Virus record (IMG/VR): IMGVR_UViG_3300032560_000037
Span: 1-44,449 of that record
Direction: 5' to 3' (one strand)
DNA from: a virus
Length of the DNA stretch: 44,449 nt
Each line of letters starts with the position of its first letter. Position 1 is the first letter of the stretch. A program made the position numbers and the translations under genes. This document shows, in pieces, positions 30,897 through 40,798 of the stretch. The notes under the pieces are model-generated. The model saw only the letters and a list, made by a program, of their open reading frames with translations. It was not told the origin of the DNA and did no database searches.

Positions 30897-31310
30897 ATGG
30901 CACGCTATAAGCTGCTTCAGCAGTCCTACATCAAACAGCACCCCGCCGCGCAGTATCCCCAGCTGCTGCCGGAAGGGTCCGAAATTGTCTACGACGGTAT
31001 CCCGGGCCCGCATATGGAACCTCTCGACAAGGAAGCCGAGATCGCCATGGCCGAGTATCAGAAGGCGCACCCCGGCGCGTCTCTGGACCCGACCCGCCAT
31101 CTGCCGAACGGGATTGACCCCATGGCCGGCAAGACGGTCGAGCAGCTCGTGATGGGCCGATTGACCGAGATCGAAGCCGCTGTGACACGCGGGTCCGAAA
31201 GCTCGGCGATTGAAAAGCTGGCCGAAACCCAGGCGCAGATCGCGCAGCTTCTGACGCATCTGGTGACGGCTCTGAGCGGCAGCCCGGCACCGCAGAAGAA
31301 GGCATCGTAA
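30897..31310 (+). CDS. Virion-associated hypothetical protein, 137 aa
   Basis: GAGGAGC lies before the ATG. An N-terminal basic segment (MARYKLLQQSYIK) leads to a region with PHMEPLDKEAEIAMAEYQKA and a helical C-terminus (SAIEKLAETQAQIAQLLTHL). Location between cement and decoration genes suggests a head or neck component; not recognised. Confidence 0.6.
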   Translation: MARYKLLQQSYIKQHPAAQYPQLLPEGSEIVYDGIPGPHMEPLDKEAEIAMAEYQKAHPGASLDPTRHLPNGIDPMAGKTVEQLVMGRLTEIEAAVTRGSESSAIEKLAETQAQIAQLLTHLVTALSGSPAPQKKAS

Positions 31311-31311
31311 A

Positions 31312-31950
31312 ATGGCCCTTCCTTCCGCACAGCTTGTGACGCCTGCGGGCTTTATCAAGCAGCTTGATGCCTCGCTCGGTTCTGGCGCCGGTCTGGGTGT
31401 GAACCAGTATGGCCAGGAATTGTCCAACAGCGAAGGCCGCAAGCCGACCTATTCGGCCTGCATCAACGCCTACAATGCCTATGCCACACCGCAGGACATG
31501 ATTGTGCTCACCGGCAACGCGTCGGTGGTGGCGCGCCTGCTGGCGGTGGAGGTCTATTTGGCCGCAACCGCAGCCGCAGCGTATGAGTTGGGGCTGTATT
31601 TGAACAGCGCGCCGGACACCTCCGGCACGTCCAGCGCTCTCACCGCCGTTCCGCATGATCTGAGCGATCCTGCGGCGGTATGCTCGGTGCTCTCTTACTC
31701 GGCATCGCCAACCACGGGCACCCGCGTCGGCCTGATTCGTGCAGGTCGCGTCGTGGGCGGCACGGTGACGGGCGGCGGTTCGGGCATTCTGCCGTTGCTG
31801 TGGTCGTGGACCGCCAACAACGACAAGGCGCCAATCCTGCGCAACGCCAACCAGCAAATCGCGCTCAATGGGTTTGGTGCAGCCCTGCCGTCAGGCTCGG
31901 TGTTCGAAATCCGATTCAGCTGGTCCGAAGAAGGCTTGATCGGAAACTGA
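31312..31950 (+). CDS. Beta-rich virion protein, 212 aa
   Basis: One base after the previous stop. Sequence is rich in Ala, Ser, Gly and Thr with alternating hydrophobic strands (VVARLLAVEVYLAATAAAAY; GSVFEIRFSWSEEGLIGN). Likely a capsid decoration or head-fibre protein together with the next two genes; no family recognised. Confidence 0.6.
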   Translation: MALPSAQLVTPAGFIKQLDASLGSGAGLGVNQYGQELSNSEGRKPTYSACINAYNAYATPQDMIVLTGNASVVARLLAVEVYLAATAAAAYELGLYLNSAPDTSGTSSALTAVPHDLSDPAAVCSVLSYSASPTTGTRVGLIRAGRVVGGTVTGGGSGILPLLWSWTANNDKAPILRNANQQIALNGFGAALPSGSVFEIRFSWSEEGLIGN

Positions 31951-31960
31951 GGAGGCTATC

Positions 31961-32335
31961 ATGGGGCAACCCATTGGCGGCGGAACCGATACAGCCCTGG
32001 CTGGCGGCAACCTGATTTCTGGCTCGTTCTCTGCGACGGGGCAGAGCCAGGCGGCCATCATCTATGGCTCGATGAATGTCTCGATCTGGGGCACCTTCAC
32101 CGGCTCCGCACAGCTCGAACGCTCGTTCGATGGGGGCACCACCTGGCTGCCGTGCTCGGCGAGTATATCGGGCACGGTGCTGGCCTTTACCACGGCATAT
32201 TCGGGCTATCCGTGGGCTGAGATCGAGCACCAGGTGGCTTACCGCCTGAACTGCACGGCTCTTTCGGCGGGCACCATCAACTACCGCGTGTCTCTGTCGT
32301 CCGATGCGCAATTCATCGGCGGCCTGAGTCGGTGA
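31961..32335 (+). CDS. Beta-sandwich-like virion protein, 124 aa
   Basis: GAGGA before the ATG. Beta-rich (MNVSIWGTFTGSAQLERSFD, GGTTWLPCSA), an Ig-like pattern seen in phage decoration proteins. The stop overlaps the next GTG start. Confidence 0.6.
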   Translation: MGQPIGGGTDTALAGGNLISGSFSATGQSQAAIIYGSMNVSIWGTFTGSAQLERSFDGGTTWLPCSASISGTVLAFTTAYSGYPWAEIEHQVAYRLNCTALSAGTINYRVSLSSDAQFIGGLSR

Positions 32336-32796
32336 CGGATGTTGTCTCCTTTCGCCATTCCCCGCTGCTTCCGGCCATCATACCGGCGGCAGCGGGTGAA
32401 TTGCTGGGCGGCACCAACTTGGCAGGCGTGGCTGTCGGCATTGCCGTCGGGGCCAATCTGACACTGTCAGGTGGCGTTCTGTCGGCAACAGGCGGTGTGG
32501 CGTTCACTCTATCAGCAGTGACAGCAACCGGAGCAAGCCAAGTCACGGCTGCGGCGATTTCATCAGACATAGCCGTGATCACGGGAGTATCGGGCGGGAA
32601 CGGTGTCATTTTGAACGCCGTCTCGCCTTGGTATGACCTGCGCAATAGATCGGGGTCGGTTGTCTACATCTACCCACCATCTGGCGAGCAGATGGAAGGC
32701 ACGGCGGGCATCAATTTGCCCGTCGCATTGCCGAGCGGCTCCAACGTCATTGTGGCACGCGACACGTCACCCACCACCCCGATATGGCGGACATGA
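32332..32796 (+). CDS. Hypothetical virion protein, 154 aa
   Basis: GTG start overlapping the previous stop (GTGA). Ala/Gly/Val-rich N-terminal half, then YDLRNRSGSVVYIYPPSGEQ and INLPVALPSGSNVIVARD, a beta pattern common in head-decoration proteins. Its stop overlaps the start of the signal-peptide-bearing fibre-like gene. Confidence 0.6.
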   Translation: MTDVVSFRHSPLLPAIIPAAAGELLGGTNLAGVAVGIAVGANLTLSGGVLSATGGVAFTLSAVTATGASQVTAAAISSDIAVITGVSGGNGVILNAVSPWYDLRNRSGSVVYIYPPSGEQMEGTAGINLPVALPSGSNVIVARDTSPTTPIWRT

Positions 32797-35705
32797 TGCG
32801 AAATCTCCTTCTCGCCCTGATTTTGCTGTCTGGCACGGCCAGCGCTCAAACGGTGGGCAACCTGCGCGCATCAAACAATCTGAGCGACGTCGCCAATTCG
32901 ACAACCGCTCTGTCGAACCTCGGCGGTGTTGCTGCGTCCGGTGGCACGCTGTCTGGCGGCGCGGTCAATGGAAGCGCCATTGGGCAGGCCACGGTCAATC
33001 TCGGCCTCGCTTCGGGACGATCGATCACATATTCAAGTTCGCCGCCACACCCGCAAAACAACAGCGACTTGTGGCTGTTCGACTACGTCAACGGCACAGC
33101 AGCCGGTGAACTGAATTGGAACATGGTCGATGTTGAAAACTCGTCATCGAGCGGAAGCGCGTTGAATAACGCTTTCAAAGTGAACAACAATTTTGGCGGG
33201 GGAACTGGCGGATATCAGGCCGGTTATTTCGTAAATAATCAAACAAGCACGACAAACAACACTGGAAATACCGGGTATTACACCGGGATCACCGGGTTAA
33301 CTCAGCTTTCCCACAATGACAATGGCACATCCGGATCATATTCCGGCCATTCCTACGGGGGTAATTTTGTCAGCCGACTGCTTTCGGGGGCAACGTATAT
33401 CGATCAGGTTATCGGTGTCGAGGACGACGTGGCGGCTCCGGCTGGGTCATCTTACAATGATCTGATCGGCCATCAGGTCGTCAATCAGTCCGGATCGTCG
33501 GCCCCCGCTGGCCGCTTCAGCGCCGCTTATACGGCTTCCGGCCTAGGCGGCGACGGCACCAGCACATTCATGTGCGGCTATTGTCTGGGCGCATACGAGG
33601 GGTATAGCCCGGTCAATTCGGCAGGAACGCTCGTGCAATGGTATCCGCATGCGGGAACCGGCTCGGCGGGAACGGCTGCTTATGGCGTCGATTTTTCGGC
33701 CGGCACTTTTACCGGCGGGTTCTTGAAATCCAATGGTTTTCTGGTCGATGGCTCGGGGAATGTCTCGGCTCAGAAATTGACCGCGCAAACGGCCAACGCT
33801 GTGTTGCCGTTGCAGGCAAATGGATCGGGCTCAGTCACTGTCGGCAGCACGTCGCGTGGAATCGATTGGGCGTGGGGTGGTGGCGGCAGCACGGCGGTTG
33901 TCAATCACGGCAATGACTATGGCTCGCCATCGGGCGGCGGCTTCGTGTTGCACGGCGTGGCTGGCAGTGATTCGACCATCGGCCATATTTTCCAAGCGCA
34001 GGGCAATGGATTCAATGCCTATCAGTTTCAAGACGGCAGCAACAAAGACATCTTGAGCCTATATTCGGTCGCCAGTGCCGCGAACGGGGTGAAAATCACC
34101 GAGGCCGCTGCGGGCAGCTCGCCGACAATCGCGGCCAACGGAACGGACACCAACATTCCGCTGACACTCTCAGGCCAGGGCACCGGTGGCGTGACTGTCC
34201 CGAGCGTGTTTTCTGTCACCAGCGGGTCGTCGGCCATTACGATTACGCCTGGTTGGTTCGGCAGTGCTGTTTGGGTGGACCTGCCGACAACCGGGCCTTC
34301 GGGAATCGGGTCTGGCGGTCCTGGTGTGAACGCGTGGCTGGCCTACGTGGCCGGGGCCGGGCAATGGATTGCGGATGCCGGGGTTGGCGATCTCGCAATC
34401 CGCAACACCAGTGGCGCTCTGCGTTTCAGCAACAACGGGACGAGCACAGGGCTTTCGCTGATTTCCAACGTGGTCACTGCGCCAACGTTCGTTTCGTCGA
34501 ATGCGACAATCACCGGCGGCACGGTTGATGGAACTCCTGTCGGCAGCACGATTGCCAGCACGGGGAAATTCACCACGCTGACCAATGGCGGTGTGGCGCA
34601 ATCGCCCTATGTCGGAACGCCGTTGTTCGGCACGGGGGCTGACGGGGCGTATTCCTGCTCGTCCGGCACATTTACAATGACACGAGATATGCACTGGTCG
34701 TCTGCGACGATCAGCGGGACGTGCGCGATCAACACCAGCAGCTTCCGCATATTTGTGAATGGCTTGCTGGATGAATCTGCGGCGCAGTCTGGGGCGATTT
34801 ACAATCTGGCAAACGCGTGCACGGCAGCATCCGGCGCGACACCGGGCAACGGCGGCGGAATTAACTCGTATAACGCCACCGCGTTGAGGGCAGCCAACGC
34901 CGGGTCCAACGGGGCCTCTGGAACGACGGGCACAGGCGGGGCGTCGGCCAATATTCCAACCGCCAACATCAATGGCGGATATGGCGGCGTCGGGGGCGCG
35001 GGCGGAGCCAGCACAAACGCAGGAGGTGCTGGAGGCACAAACTCGAACCCGAATTCAGTGGGCTGGCGCAACACTCCGCAGGTGAATTTGCAATCTGGCG
35101 GAAACAATAATAACGCCGCAGGCGGCAGCTATGCGAGCAATCCAGGCTCTGGCGGCGGCGCTGGCGGTGGCGACGGCACAAACCTGTCAGGGGCGGGCGG
35201 CGGCGGTGGTGGCAGCCCTGGCGGCATCCAGATCTATGCCCGCACAATCGCCCGAGGCACCAACAGCAACGCCGCGATCATCCAGGCCAAGGGTGCGGCG
35301 GGCTGCGCTGGCGGCAACGCTTCGGCGACTGGCAATTCGGGCGGTGGCGGCGGCGGCGCGGGCGGTGGTGGTGGTGATGTTTATATTGTCACTGAGTCTC
35401 TGACCGGCTCGACCATCGCAAACGCGATCGATGTCAGCGGCGGCACAGGCGGCACGGGCGGCAATGGCACGGGCACGGGCAAAGGCGGCGTGGGAGGCCA
35501 GGGCGGGCAGGCTGGGCACGTTGAGGTGTTGGTGCTCGGCCAGACCGGCACGACGGTCAACATCGCCACCGGCGGGACGGTTTCCGGCTCCGGTTTCAAT
35601 GCGACGTTTTTCGGCAGCCACGGCTCCGCATCGACCCCGGCGACACCATCAACCACGGCTGGCGGTTCTGGCACCGCTGGCCTCACAATGCAGGTGGGTC
35701 TGTGA
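32793..35705 (+). CDS. Large Gly-rich fibre-like protein with Sec signal peptide
   Basis: 970 residues; the ATG at 32793 overlaps the previous stop. MMRNLLLALILLSGTASAQT is a textbook Sec signal peptide with likely cleavage after A18. It is followed by fibre phrases (ASNNLSDVANSTTALSNLGG; GGTLSGGAVNGSAIGQ) repeated in altered form at mid-protein. The C-terminal 280 residues are a Gly/Asn/Ser-rich region with many GGxGG runs, as in polyglycine-type phage adhesins. Position before the tail tube genes suggests a fibre or spike, yet export to the periplasm would be unusual for a virion protein. It might instead be secreted or surface-exposed. Confidence 0.75.
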   Translation: MMRNLLLALILLSGTASAQTVGNLRASNNLSDVANSTTALSNLGGVAASGGTLSGGAVNGSAIGQATVNLGLASGRSITYSSSPPHPQNNSDLWLFDYVNGTAAGELNWNMVDVENSSSSGSALNNAFKVNNNFGGGTGGYQAGYFVNNQTSTTNNTGNTGYYTGITGLTQLSHNDNGTSGSYSGHSYGGNFVSRLLSGATYIDQVIGVEDDVAAPAGSSYNDLIGHQVVNQSGSSAPAGRFSAAYTASGLGGDGTSTFMCGYCLGAYEGYSPVNSAGTLVQWYPHAGTGSAGTAAYGVDFSAGTFTGGFLKSNGFLVDGSGNVSAQKLTAQTANAVLPLQANGSGSVTVGSTSRGIDWAWGGGGSTAVVNHGNDYGSPSGGGFVLHGVAGSDSTIGHIFQAQGNGFNAYQFQDGSNKDILSLYSVASAANGVKITEAAAGSSPTIAANGTDTNIPLTLSGQGTGGVTVPSVFSVTSGSSAITITPGWFGSAVWVDLPTTGPSGIGSGGPGVNAWLAYVAGAGQWIADAGVGDLAIRNTSGALRFSNNGTSTGLSLISNVVTAPTFVSSNATITGGTVDGTPVGSTIASTGKFTTLTNGGVAQSPYVGTPLFGTGADGAYSCSSGTFTMTRDMHWSSATISGTCAINTSSFRIFVNGLLDESAAQSGAIYNLANACTAASGATPGNGGGINSYNATALRAANAGSNGASGTTGTGGASANIPTANINGGYGGVGGAGGASTNAGGAGGTNSNPNSVGWRNTPQVNLQSGGNNNNAAGGSYASNPGSGGGAGGGDGTNLSGAGGGGGGSPGGIQIYARTIARGTNSNAAIIQAKGAAGCAGGNASATGNSGGGGGGAGGGGGDVYIVTESLTGSTIANAIDVSGGTGGTGGNGTGTGKGGVGGQGGQAGHVEVLVLGQTGTTVNIATGGTVSGSGFNATFFGSHGSASTPATPSTTAGGSGTAGLTMQVGL

Positions 35706-36223
35706 TGAAACTCGGTCTGACATTGGCGGCGATCGTGCTGCTCGCTTCTTCAGCATCGGCGCAATCGCCGCTCGGCACGCAGGCATTCGCCACCAACAGC
35801 AGCGCGGGCAAAACCTGCACCGTGACGCACTACGACGATGGAACCTGGAGCGGCTGCGGCCTGACTGTAACGGCTGCCACTGCGGACGCGGCGGCATCGG
35901 CTTTCCAGCTATTCACGGTGGCTGGAGATACCGCTCCACTTCCAACGGTTCCTCTGGCACAGCAAATTGCCAGCGTCCCCATGTGGCAGGTTAAAGTCGC
36001 GTTGGCTAACCAGCCCAGTATATCAGGTGTCGCGGGCAAAACTTTGCTTGATGATGCCAATTCAGCCGTCGCAGCGGCATCTGTTGCCACGCAATTGGCA
36101 TGGTCAAATGCTGCCAATGTCCAACGAAATAGCCCGACTTTAGCTGCAATGTCTGCTGTTTTGGGGCTGTCCTCGGCGCAAGTGGATCAACTCTACATCG
36201 CTGCTTCGCAGGTGACCGAATGA
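35702..36223 (+). CDS. Second signal-peptide protein, about 173 aa
   Basis: GTG at 35702 or ATG at 35705, both overlapping the fibre-like gene's stop. MKLGLTLAAIVLLASSASAQ is a Sec signal peptide (cleavage after ASA). Two Cys in the mature N-terminus (KTCTVTHYDDGTWSGCG) could form a disulphide, which fits a periplasmic protein. The rest is Ala-rich and helical. It is probably a partner or chaperone of the preceding exported protein. It overlaps the tail tubular A gene by ATGA. Confidence 0.65.
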   Translation: MMKLGLTLAAIVLLASSASAQSPLGTQAFATNSSAGKTCTVTHYDDGTWSGCGLTVTAATADAAASAFQLFTVAGDTAPLPTVPLAQQIASVPMWQVKVALANQPSISGVAGKTLLDDANSAVAAASVATQLAWSNAANVQRNSPTLAAMSAVLGLSSAQVDQLYIAASQVTE

Positions 36224-37011
36224 ACGACACTGTATCAATCGTCAACCGGGCGCTTGGGTCGATTGGCACTCGATCCACCATTTCGGCGCTGACTGAAGGG
36301 AGCAACGAAAGCAACGCGGCGGGTCTGATCTATGCCCCTGTCCGGCAACAGCTGATGCAATCCGGCCCCTGGGGGTTTGTCAAAGCCACGGCCACACTCT
36401 CGCTGCTCAAAGCGCAACCCGGAACCCCCGAAAACCAAAATGGCATGCAATCCACCTGGAATGGCGCGTCTGCGCCTCCGCCAGGGTGGGCTTATGCTTA
36501 CGCTTATCCGTCTGATTGCCTGTTTGCGCGCAAGATAGTGCCCAACCTGAACCCCATTGGGGGGGCAACAGTGCCGATCTTTCCGGTGCAATCCTACACG
36601 ATGAACTATTGGGATGCGCCCGGCTCTCGCTTCGAGATCGGCACCGACATAGACAGCGGCGGCAGTGCCATTACCGTCTTGTTGACCAACATGACGCAGG
36701 CCATCCTCTGCTATACGCGCGACATTCAAGCTGAAACGGTCTGGCCGGCCAATTTCCAAGAGGCCATGGTGGCGGCTCTGGCGGGAAAGCTCGCCATGAC
36801 GTTGACCGGCGATAAAGCGCTGGCAAAACAAAAATTCGAAGAGGCCAACGCGGCCATCATGGAAGCGCGCCGCGTGGACGACAACGAAGGTCCGACCGTT
36901 GTTGATCATGTGCCGGACTGGATCGCCAACGGACACGGCGTGCGAAGCATGGTGCCGGGCTGGTCTGGCGGTGGTTGGATGGCGTCCTGGGGGCCGATGT
37001 TCAGCCTATGA
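36220..37011 (+). CDS. Tail tubular protein A (T7 gp11-like)
   Basis: 263 residues. N-terminal NDTVSIVNRALGSIGTRSTI and YAPVRQQLMQSGPWGFVKA, mid YAYPSDCLFARKI and late FQEAMVAALAGKLAMTLTG with KFEEANAAIMEAR are hallmarks of the T7-type gatekeeper/adaptor that joins portal and nozzle. Overlaps tail tubular B by ATGA. Confidence 0.9.
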   Translation: MNDTVSIVNRALGSIGTRSTISALTEGSNESNAAGLIYAPVRQQLMQSGPWGFVKATATLSLLKAQPGTPENQNGMQSTWNGASAPPPGWAYAYAYPSDCLFARKIVPNLNPIGGATVPIFPVQSYTMNYWDAPGSRFEIGTDIDSGGSAITVLLTNMTQAILCYTRDIQAETVWPANFQEAMVAALAGKLAMTLTGDKALAKQKFEEANAAIMEARRVDDNEGPTVVDHVPDWIANGHGVRSMVPGWSGGGWMASWGPMFSL

Positions 37012-39764
37012 CCCAACCGATTCTGCAACCCTCGTTCGCAGCTGGTGAGATATCGCCAGCCTTGGCTGCGCGCACCGATCTGGCGAAATACAAGATCGGC
37101 CTGGCTGTCGGTCGCAATTTCTTTGTGGACTATCGCGGAGGCGTCAGTTCGCGCTCAGGCACGCGCTACATCCAAAGCAGCGCCACGCCGGGCGCCGGTC
37201 TGCCGCCGCGCATCATCCGCTTCCAGTTTTCCGATCAGCAGAACTATGTGCTTGAATTCGGCGTGAACAGCGCGGGCGCGGGCTACATCGGATTTTATGC
37301 CAAAGGCGGCGTGATCGTGTCCGGCGCATCGCCTTACACCATCGCCAGCCCCTACGCTTTGGCCGATCTGCCGCTGCTTAAATTCACACAGTCGGCGGAC
37401 GTGCTGACTCTGACGCATCCGGCCTATCCGATCTATCAGCTGCAACGATATGGCGATACCAACTGGGTGCTGACACAAATCGCGATCGGCGCGGTGCAGT
37501 CTCCTCCAACCAGCGGCAACGTCACCCCGCACTGGTCAACCGAGACTGCGGCCACGGGCGACACGGCAACCACAATCTACAACTATGTCGTCACCGCGGT
37601 GAGTGCGGCAGGCGAGGAAAGCCGCTCCTCGGCCTCGTTCTCAAACGCCACTGGCAGTCGGATGATGAGCCTGGATGGTGATGTCTACCAAAGCCTGACA
37701 TGGACAGCCCCCAGCGGCGTTACGCCCACCTCCTACAACATCTATCGGCAGGCCGAGATCCCCAACGGGTCCGCCCCAGCCGGTGCGCTGTATGGCTTGA
37801 TCGGTTCGACCACATCGACCAGCTATGCTGATCGCAATGGCTCGCCTGATTTTTCCACGACGCCACCGCAAGGCAACAACCCATTCGCGGTGCTGACGAC
37901 CGGCGCATTTGCCAGTATCACCGTCACGGGTGGTTCGGGCTATTCTTCGTCAGCCTATCTCGCGATGAATTCTAGCGCCGGATCGGGCGCAATTTTGCAG
38001 CCGGTGTTTTCTAACGGTGTGTTGGCCAACATCAGCATCATCACTCCGGGGGCGAGCTATGCCGGCGTAACGCTGACGATTGTGGACCCGGCGAGCGGTG
38101 GCACCACGCCTTCCGGCGCGGTCACGTTCAGCGGTCAGTTTTCCGGCATCTCTGGCAGTGGCGGTAGTGGGGCCGGGGCGACAGCAACGCTGGTGTCGAG
38201 CGGCACGTCTGGGACCAATTACCCCGGTTGCACGGCCTATTACGGGCAGCGCCAGTGGTTTGCTGAGACCACATCACAGCCGCAGACCTTTTGGTGCTCG
38301 AAAACCGGTGCGTTTCTGAACTTCGATTCATCGCTGCCGGTGCGGCCAGATGATGCAATCACTGACACGCTCGCCAGCACGCAGGTGAACCGCATCACCG
38401 CGCTGGTGCCGATGCCGTCTGGACTGATCATGTTCTCGTCCGGTGGCGCTTGGCAGATCACCGGGGGTGGTGTGGCGTCCGGCGGCACGCCAACGGCGAT
38501 CACGTCCACCAACATCACCGCCACGCCGCAAGCCTACAATGGCGCGGCTGATGTCCAGCCGTTGGTGATCGGGCAAGAGGTGCTGTTCATCCAGGCCAAG
38601 GGCAGCATCGTGCGCGATCTGTCGTATAACTATTACGTGAACATCTACACCGGCACCGATCTCACGGTGCTGTCGAACCACCTATTTGTGAACCGCAAGA
38701 TCCGCGAGTGGGCCTATGCGGAAGAACCATTCAAGGTGGTCTGGGCGGTGCAGAACACCGGCTCGCTTCTGTCGCTGACATACCTCAAAGAGCAGGATGT
38801 CTATGGCTGGATGAGGCACGACACGAACGGGCTGTTTCAGTCCGTGTGTTCGGTGTCTGAGCCGCCGTATGACAACGTCTATTTCGTCGTGAAGCGGCTG
38901 TTGTCCGGCGGCTGGACCTACACGATTGAGCGCATGGAGCAGCGTGCGCAGATCGATGGTGATCCCACGTTCAACATCTCGGCCGACATCGAAAAGGCCT
39001 GGTGCGTGGATTGCGGGCTTTCCCTCGCTCAGCCCGCACCAGCGGCTAATCTCACCATGGGGGGGGGAGCAAACATCGTTGGCAGTGCAATCGCCCTGTC
39101 GGCGGATGCTGGAGTGTTTTCGGTTGCCAATGTTGGTGCGGTGGTGCGTGCCAACGGTGGCAAAGCCACCATTACGGCTTTCATTTCCAGCACGCAGGTG
39201 ACGGCCACCGTCACGCAGGCTTTCGCCGTCCTGCAGAACGACCCGAACGCCACGCCAGTGCCTGCCAACAGCGGCACATGGACGATGACGCAGCCGGTCA
39301 CAGTGTTGTCCGGATTGACCCACCTCAACGGGTTGACGGTCTCGATCTCGGCCGATGGCAATGTGGTCGCGCAGCAGGTGGTGAGCGGCGGTCAGGTGAC
39401 GCTTCAGCAAGCGGCAAGCTCGGTGGTGGTGGGCCTGCCGTTTCAAGCGCAGATGCAGACCTGCCGCATTGATGTGGGCGAGCCGACAATCCAGGGCAAG
39501 CGGAAGAAGATCAACGCGGTCACGGTTCGAGTGAAGGACACGCGTGGGTTGAAAGTGGGCCGAACTGCGGCAAGCGTGGTCACGATCAAGGAGTGGAATT
39601 CCACCATCCAAATGGGCGGCCCTTTGCCACTGGTCACCGGTGATGAACGCATCATTGTCGATGCGACTTATGACACCGGAGGCCAGATTTGGATTCAGCT
39701 TGATGATCCTGTTCCCGCAACCGTGCTCGGCGTCATGCCGGAAATCACCATGGGTGATTCATGA
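37008..39764 (+). CDS. Tail tubular protein B (T7 gp12-like nozzle)
   Basis: 918 residues. It starts with PILQPSFAAGEISPALAART and FFVDYRGGVSSRSGTRYI, typical of podovirus nozzle proteins. The middle has a fibronectin-like segment (GVTPTSYNIYRQAE) and a Gly/Ser-rich beta part; the later region has ALVPMPSGLIMFSSGGAWQI and SLTYLKEQDVYGWMRHDT, standard for the family. A nine-G run at 39059-39067 is inside the frame and leaves it intact. Fibres probably attach at the junction with tail tubular A. Confidence 0.92.
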   Translation: MTQPILQPSFAAGEISPALAARTDLAKYKIGLAVGRNFFVDYRGGVSSRSGTRYIQSSATPGAGLPPRIIRFQFSDQQNYVLEFGVNSAGAGYIGFYAKGGVIVSGASPYTIASPYALADLPLLKFTQSADVLTLTHPAYPIYQLQRYGDTNWVLTQIAIGAVQSPPTSGNVTPHWSTETAATGDTATTIYNYVVTAVSAAGEESRSSASFSNATGSRMMSLDGDVYQSLTWTAPSGVTPTSYNIYRQAEIPNGSAPAGALYGLIGSTTSTSYADRNGSPDFSTTPPQGNNPFAVLTTGAFASITVTGGSGYSSSAYLAMNSSAGSGAILQPVFSNGVLANISIITPGASYAGVTLTIVDPASGGTTPSGAVTFSGQFSGISGSGGSGAGATATLVSSGTSGTNYPGCTAYYGQRQWFAETTSQPQTFWCSKTGAFLNFDSSLPVRPDDAITDTLASTQVNRITALVPMPSGLIMFSSGGAWQITGGGVASGGTPTAITSTNITATPQAYNGAADVQPLVIGQEVLFIQAKGSIVRDLSYNYYVNIYTGTDLTVLSNHLFVNRKIREWAYAEEPFKVVWAVQNTGSLLSLTYLKEQDVYGWMRHDTNGLFQSVCSVSEPPYDNVYFVVKRLLSGGWTYTIERMEQRAQIDGDPTFNISADIEKAWCVDCGLSLAQPAPAANLTMGGGANIVGSAIALSADAGVFSVANVGAVVRANGGKATITAFISSTQVTATVTQAFAVLQNDPNATPVPANSGTWTMTQPVTVLSGLTHLNGLTVSISADGNVVAQQVVSGGQVTLQQAASSVVVGLPFQAQMQTCRIDVGEPTIQGKRKKINAVTVRVKDTRGLKVGRTAASVVTIKEWNSTIQMGGPLPLVTGDERIIVDATYDTGGQIWIQLDDPVPATVLGVMPEITMGDS

Positions 39765-40219
39765 TCGAGATCGTGACTGCCACCGAAGACTTGGCGCGGG
39801 CCTTGGTTCCACTGATGACAGAAATAGACCAGTCCGATCTGGCGAGGCTGAGCGGCGGCACTGCGCTTGATGCCCTGCTGCATGGGGTGCGGGCTTCGAC
39901 CTATGGCTTCTGCGCTGTCGAGAGCGGCATCCCGCTGGCGATGGGCGGAGTGATACCACACGGTTCGCTGCTGTCGTCGTCGGGGTGGGTGTGGTTGGTG
40001 ACGCAGCCGCAGGCAACCGCCAAGCCGATCACGTTCCTGCGCCACGCAAAAAGACAGATTGCAATCATGAAAACCATGTTTGCGACTCTGCAAAATTTTG
40101 AGCGCGTCGGGAAAGAAAACTCGCGCCATTGGGTCGAATGGTTGGGCTTCCAGTTTGGCGAAGAAACTGAGGTGAATGGCATTCGTGTCATGCCGATCGA
40201 GGTGAAATCATGGGCATAG
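39761..40219 (+). CDS. Internal virion protein A-like (GNAT-fold-like)
   Basis: 152 residues directly after the nozzle gene (ATGA). YGFCAVESGIPLAMGGVIPH and WVWLVTQPQA resemble the acetyltransferase-like fold of T7 gp13-type proteins, in which catalysis is usually not implied. FLRHAKRQIAIMKTMFATLQ and HWVEWLGFQF fit this family. Probably needed for assembly of the internal core. Confidence 0.75.
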   Translation: MIEIVTATEDLARALVPLMTEIDQSDLARLSGGTALDALLHGVRASTYGFCAVESGIPLAMGGVIPHGSLLSSSGWVWLVTQPQATAKPITFLRHAKRQIAIMKTMFATLQNFERVGKENSRHWVEWLGFQFGEETEVNGIRVMPIEVKSWA

Positions 40220-40797
40220 AAACCCTTGTCGGCATTACGGCATCCCAAGCAGCTGTTGGCGCGGCAGTGTCTACCGCTTTGGTCAGCGCTTATGGCGCGA
40301 TCTCATCCGGCCAGGCGCAGTCTCAGGCCGCCGCATATCAATCGCAGGTCAATGCCAACAATGCAGTAATAGCGCAGCAAAATGCCCAGTATGCCCGGCA
40401 GGCCGGGGATGCACAGGCTGCGCAAAAGCAAATGGAGACGGCGCAGCAGACCGGCGCGATCCGGGCGGCGGCGGCGGCCAACGGGCTGGATGTGAACAAT
40501 GGTACAGCGCTGAACGTCCAAACCAGCCAAAAGCTGCTCGGCAACAACGACGTGCTGAACATCCGCAACAACGCACTGCGCCAAGTCTATGGATACCAAG
40601 CGCAAGCGACCGGCTTTGAAGCGCAAGGCCAGCTTGATCAGATGCAATCTTCGAGTGCCACAAGCGGCTCGATCCTGTCTGCCACCGGCTCGCTGCTGTC
40701 CGGCGCGTCAAGCGCGGCAATGATGCAGGCCAAGTCTGGCGGATCAACTGCGCCAAGCATTTTTGCCACAGGCGTAGCTCCGAAAGTGGAGTTTTGA
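40210..40797 (+). CDS. Internal virion protein B-like (T7 gp14-like)
   Basis: 195 residues, overlapping the previous gene by 10 bases. An N-terminal hydrophobic, Ala-rich stretch (ITASQAAVGAAVSTALVSAY) is followed by Gln/Ala-rich helices (QSQVNANNAVIAQQNAQYAR; VLNIRNNALRQVYGYQAQAT). This is characteristic of gp14-like ejected proteins that form a pore in the outer membrane during DNA injection. Confidence 0.8.
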   Translation: MGIETLVGITASQAAVGAAVSTALVSAYGAISSGQAQSQAAAYQSQVNANNAVIAQQNAQYARQAGDAQAAQKQMETAQQTGAIRAAAAANGLDVNNGTALNVQTSQKLLGNNDVLNIRNNALRQVYGYQAQATGFEAQGQLDQMQSSSATSGSILSATGSLLSGASSAAMMQAKSGGSTAPSIFATGVAPKVEF

Positions 40798-40798
40798 T

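Noticed and set aside
34800-35700. Frameshift in the Gly-rich end of the fibre-like protein
   Set aside because: The GGxGG pattern, intervening beta strands and clean stop overlapping the next gene support the annotated frame; alternate frames are Arg/Ala-rich shadows.
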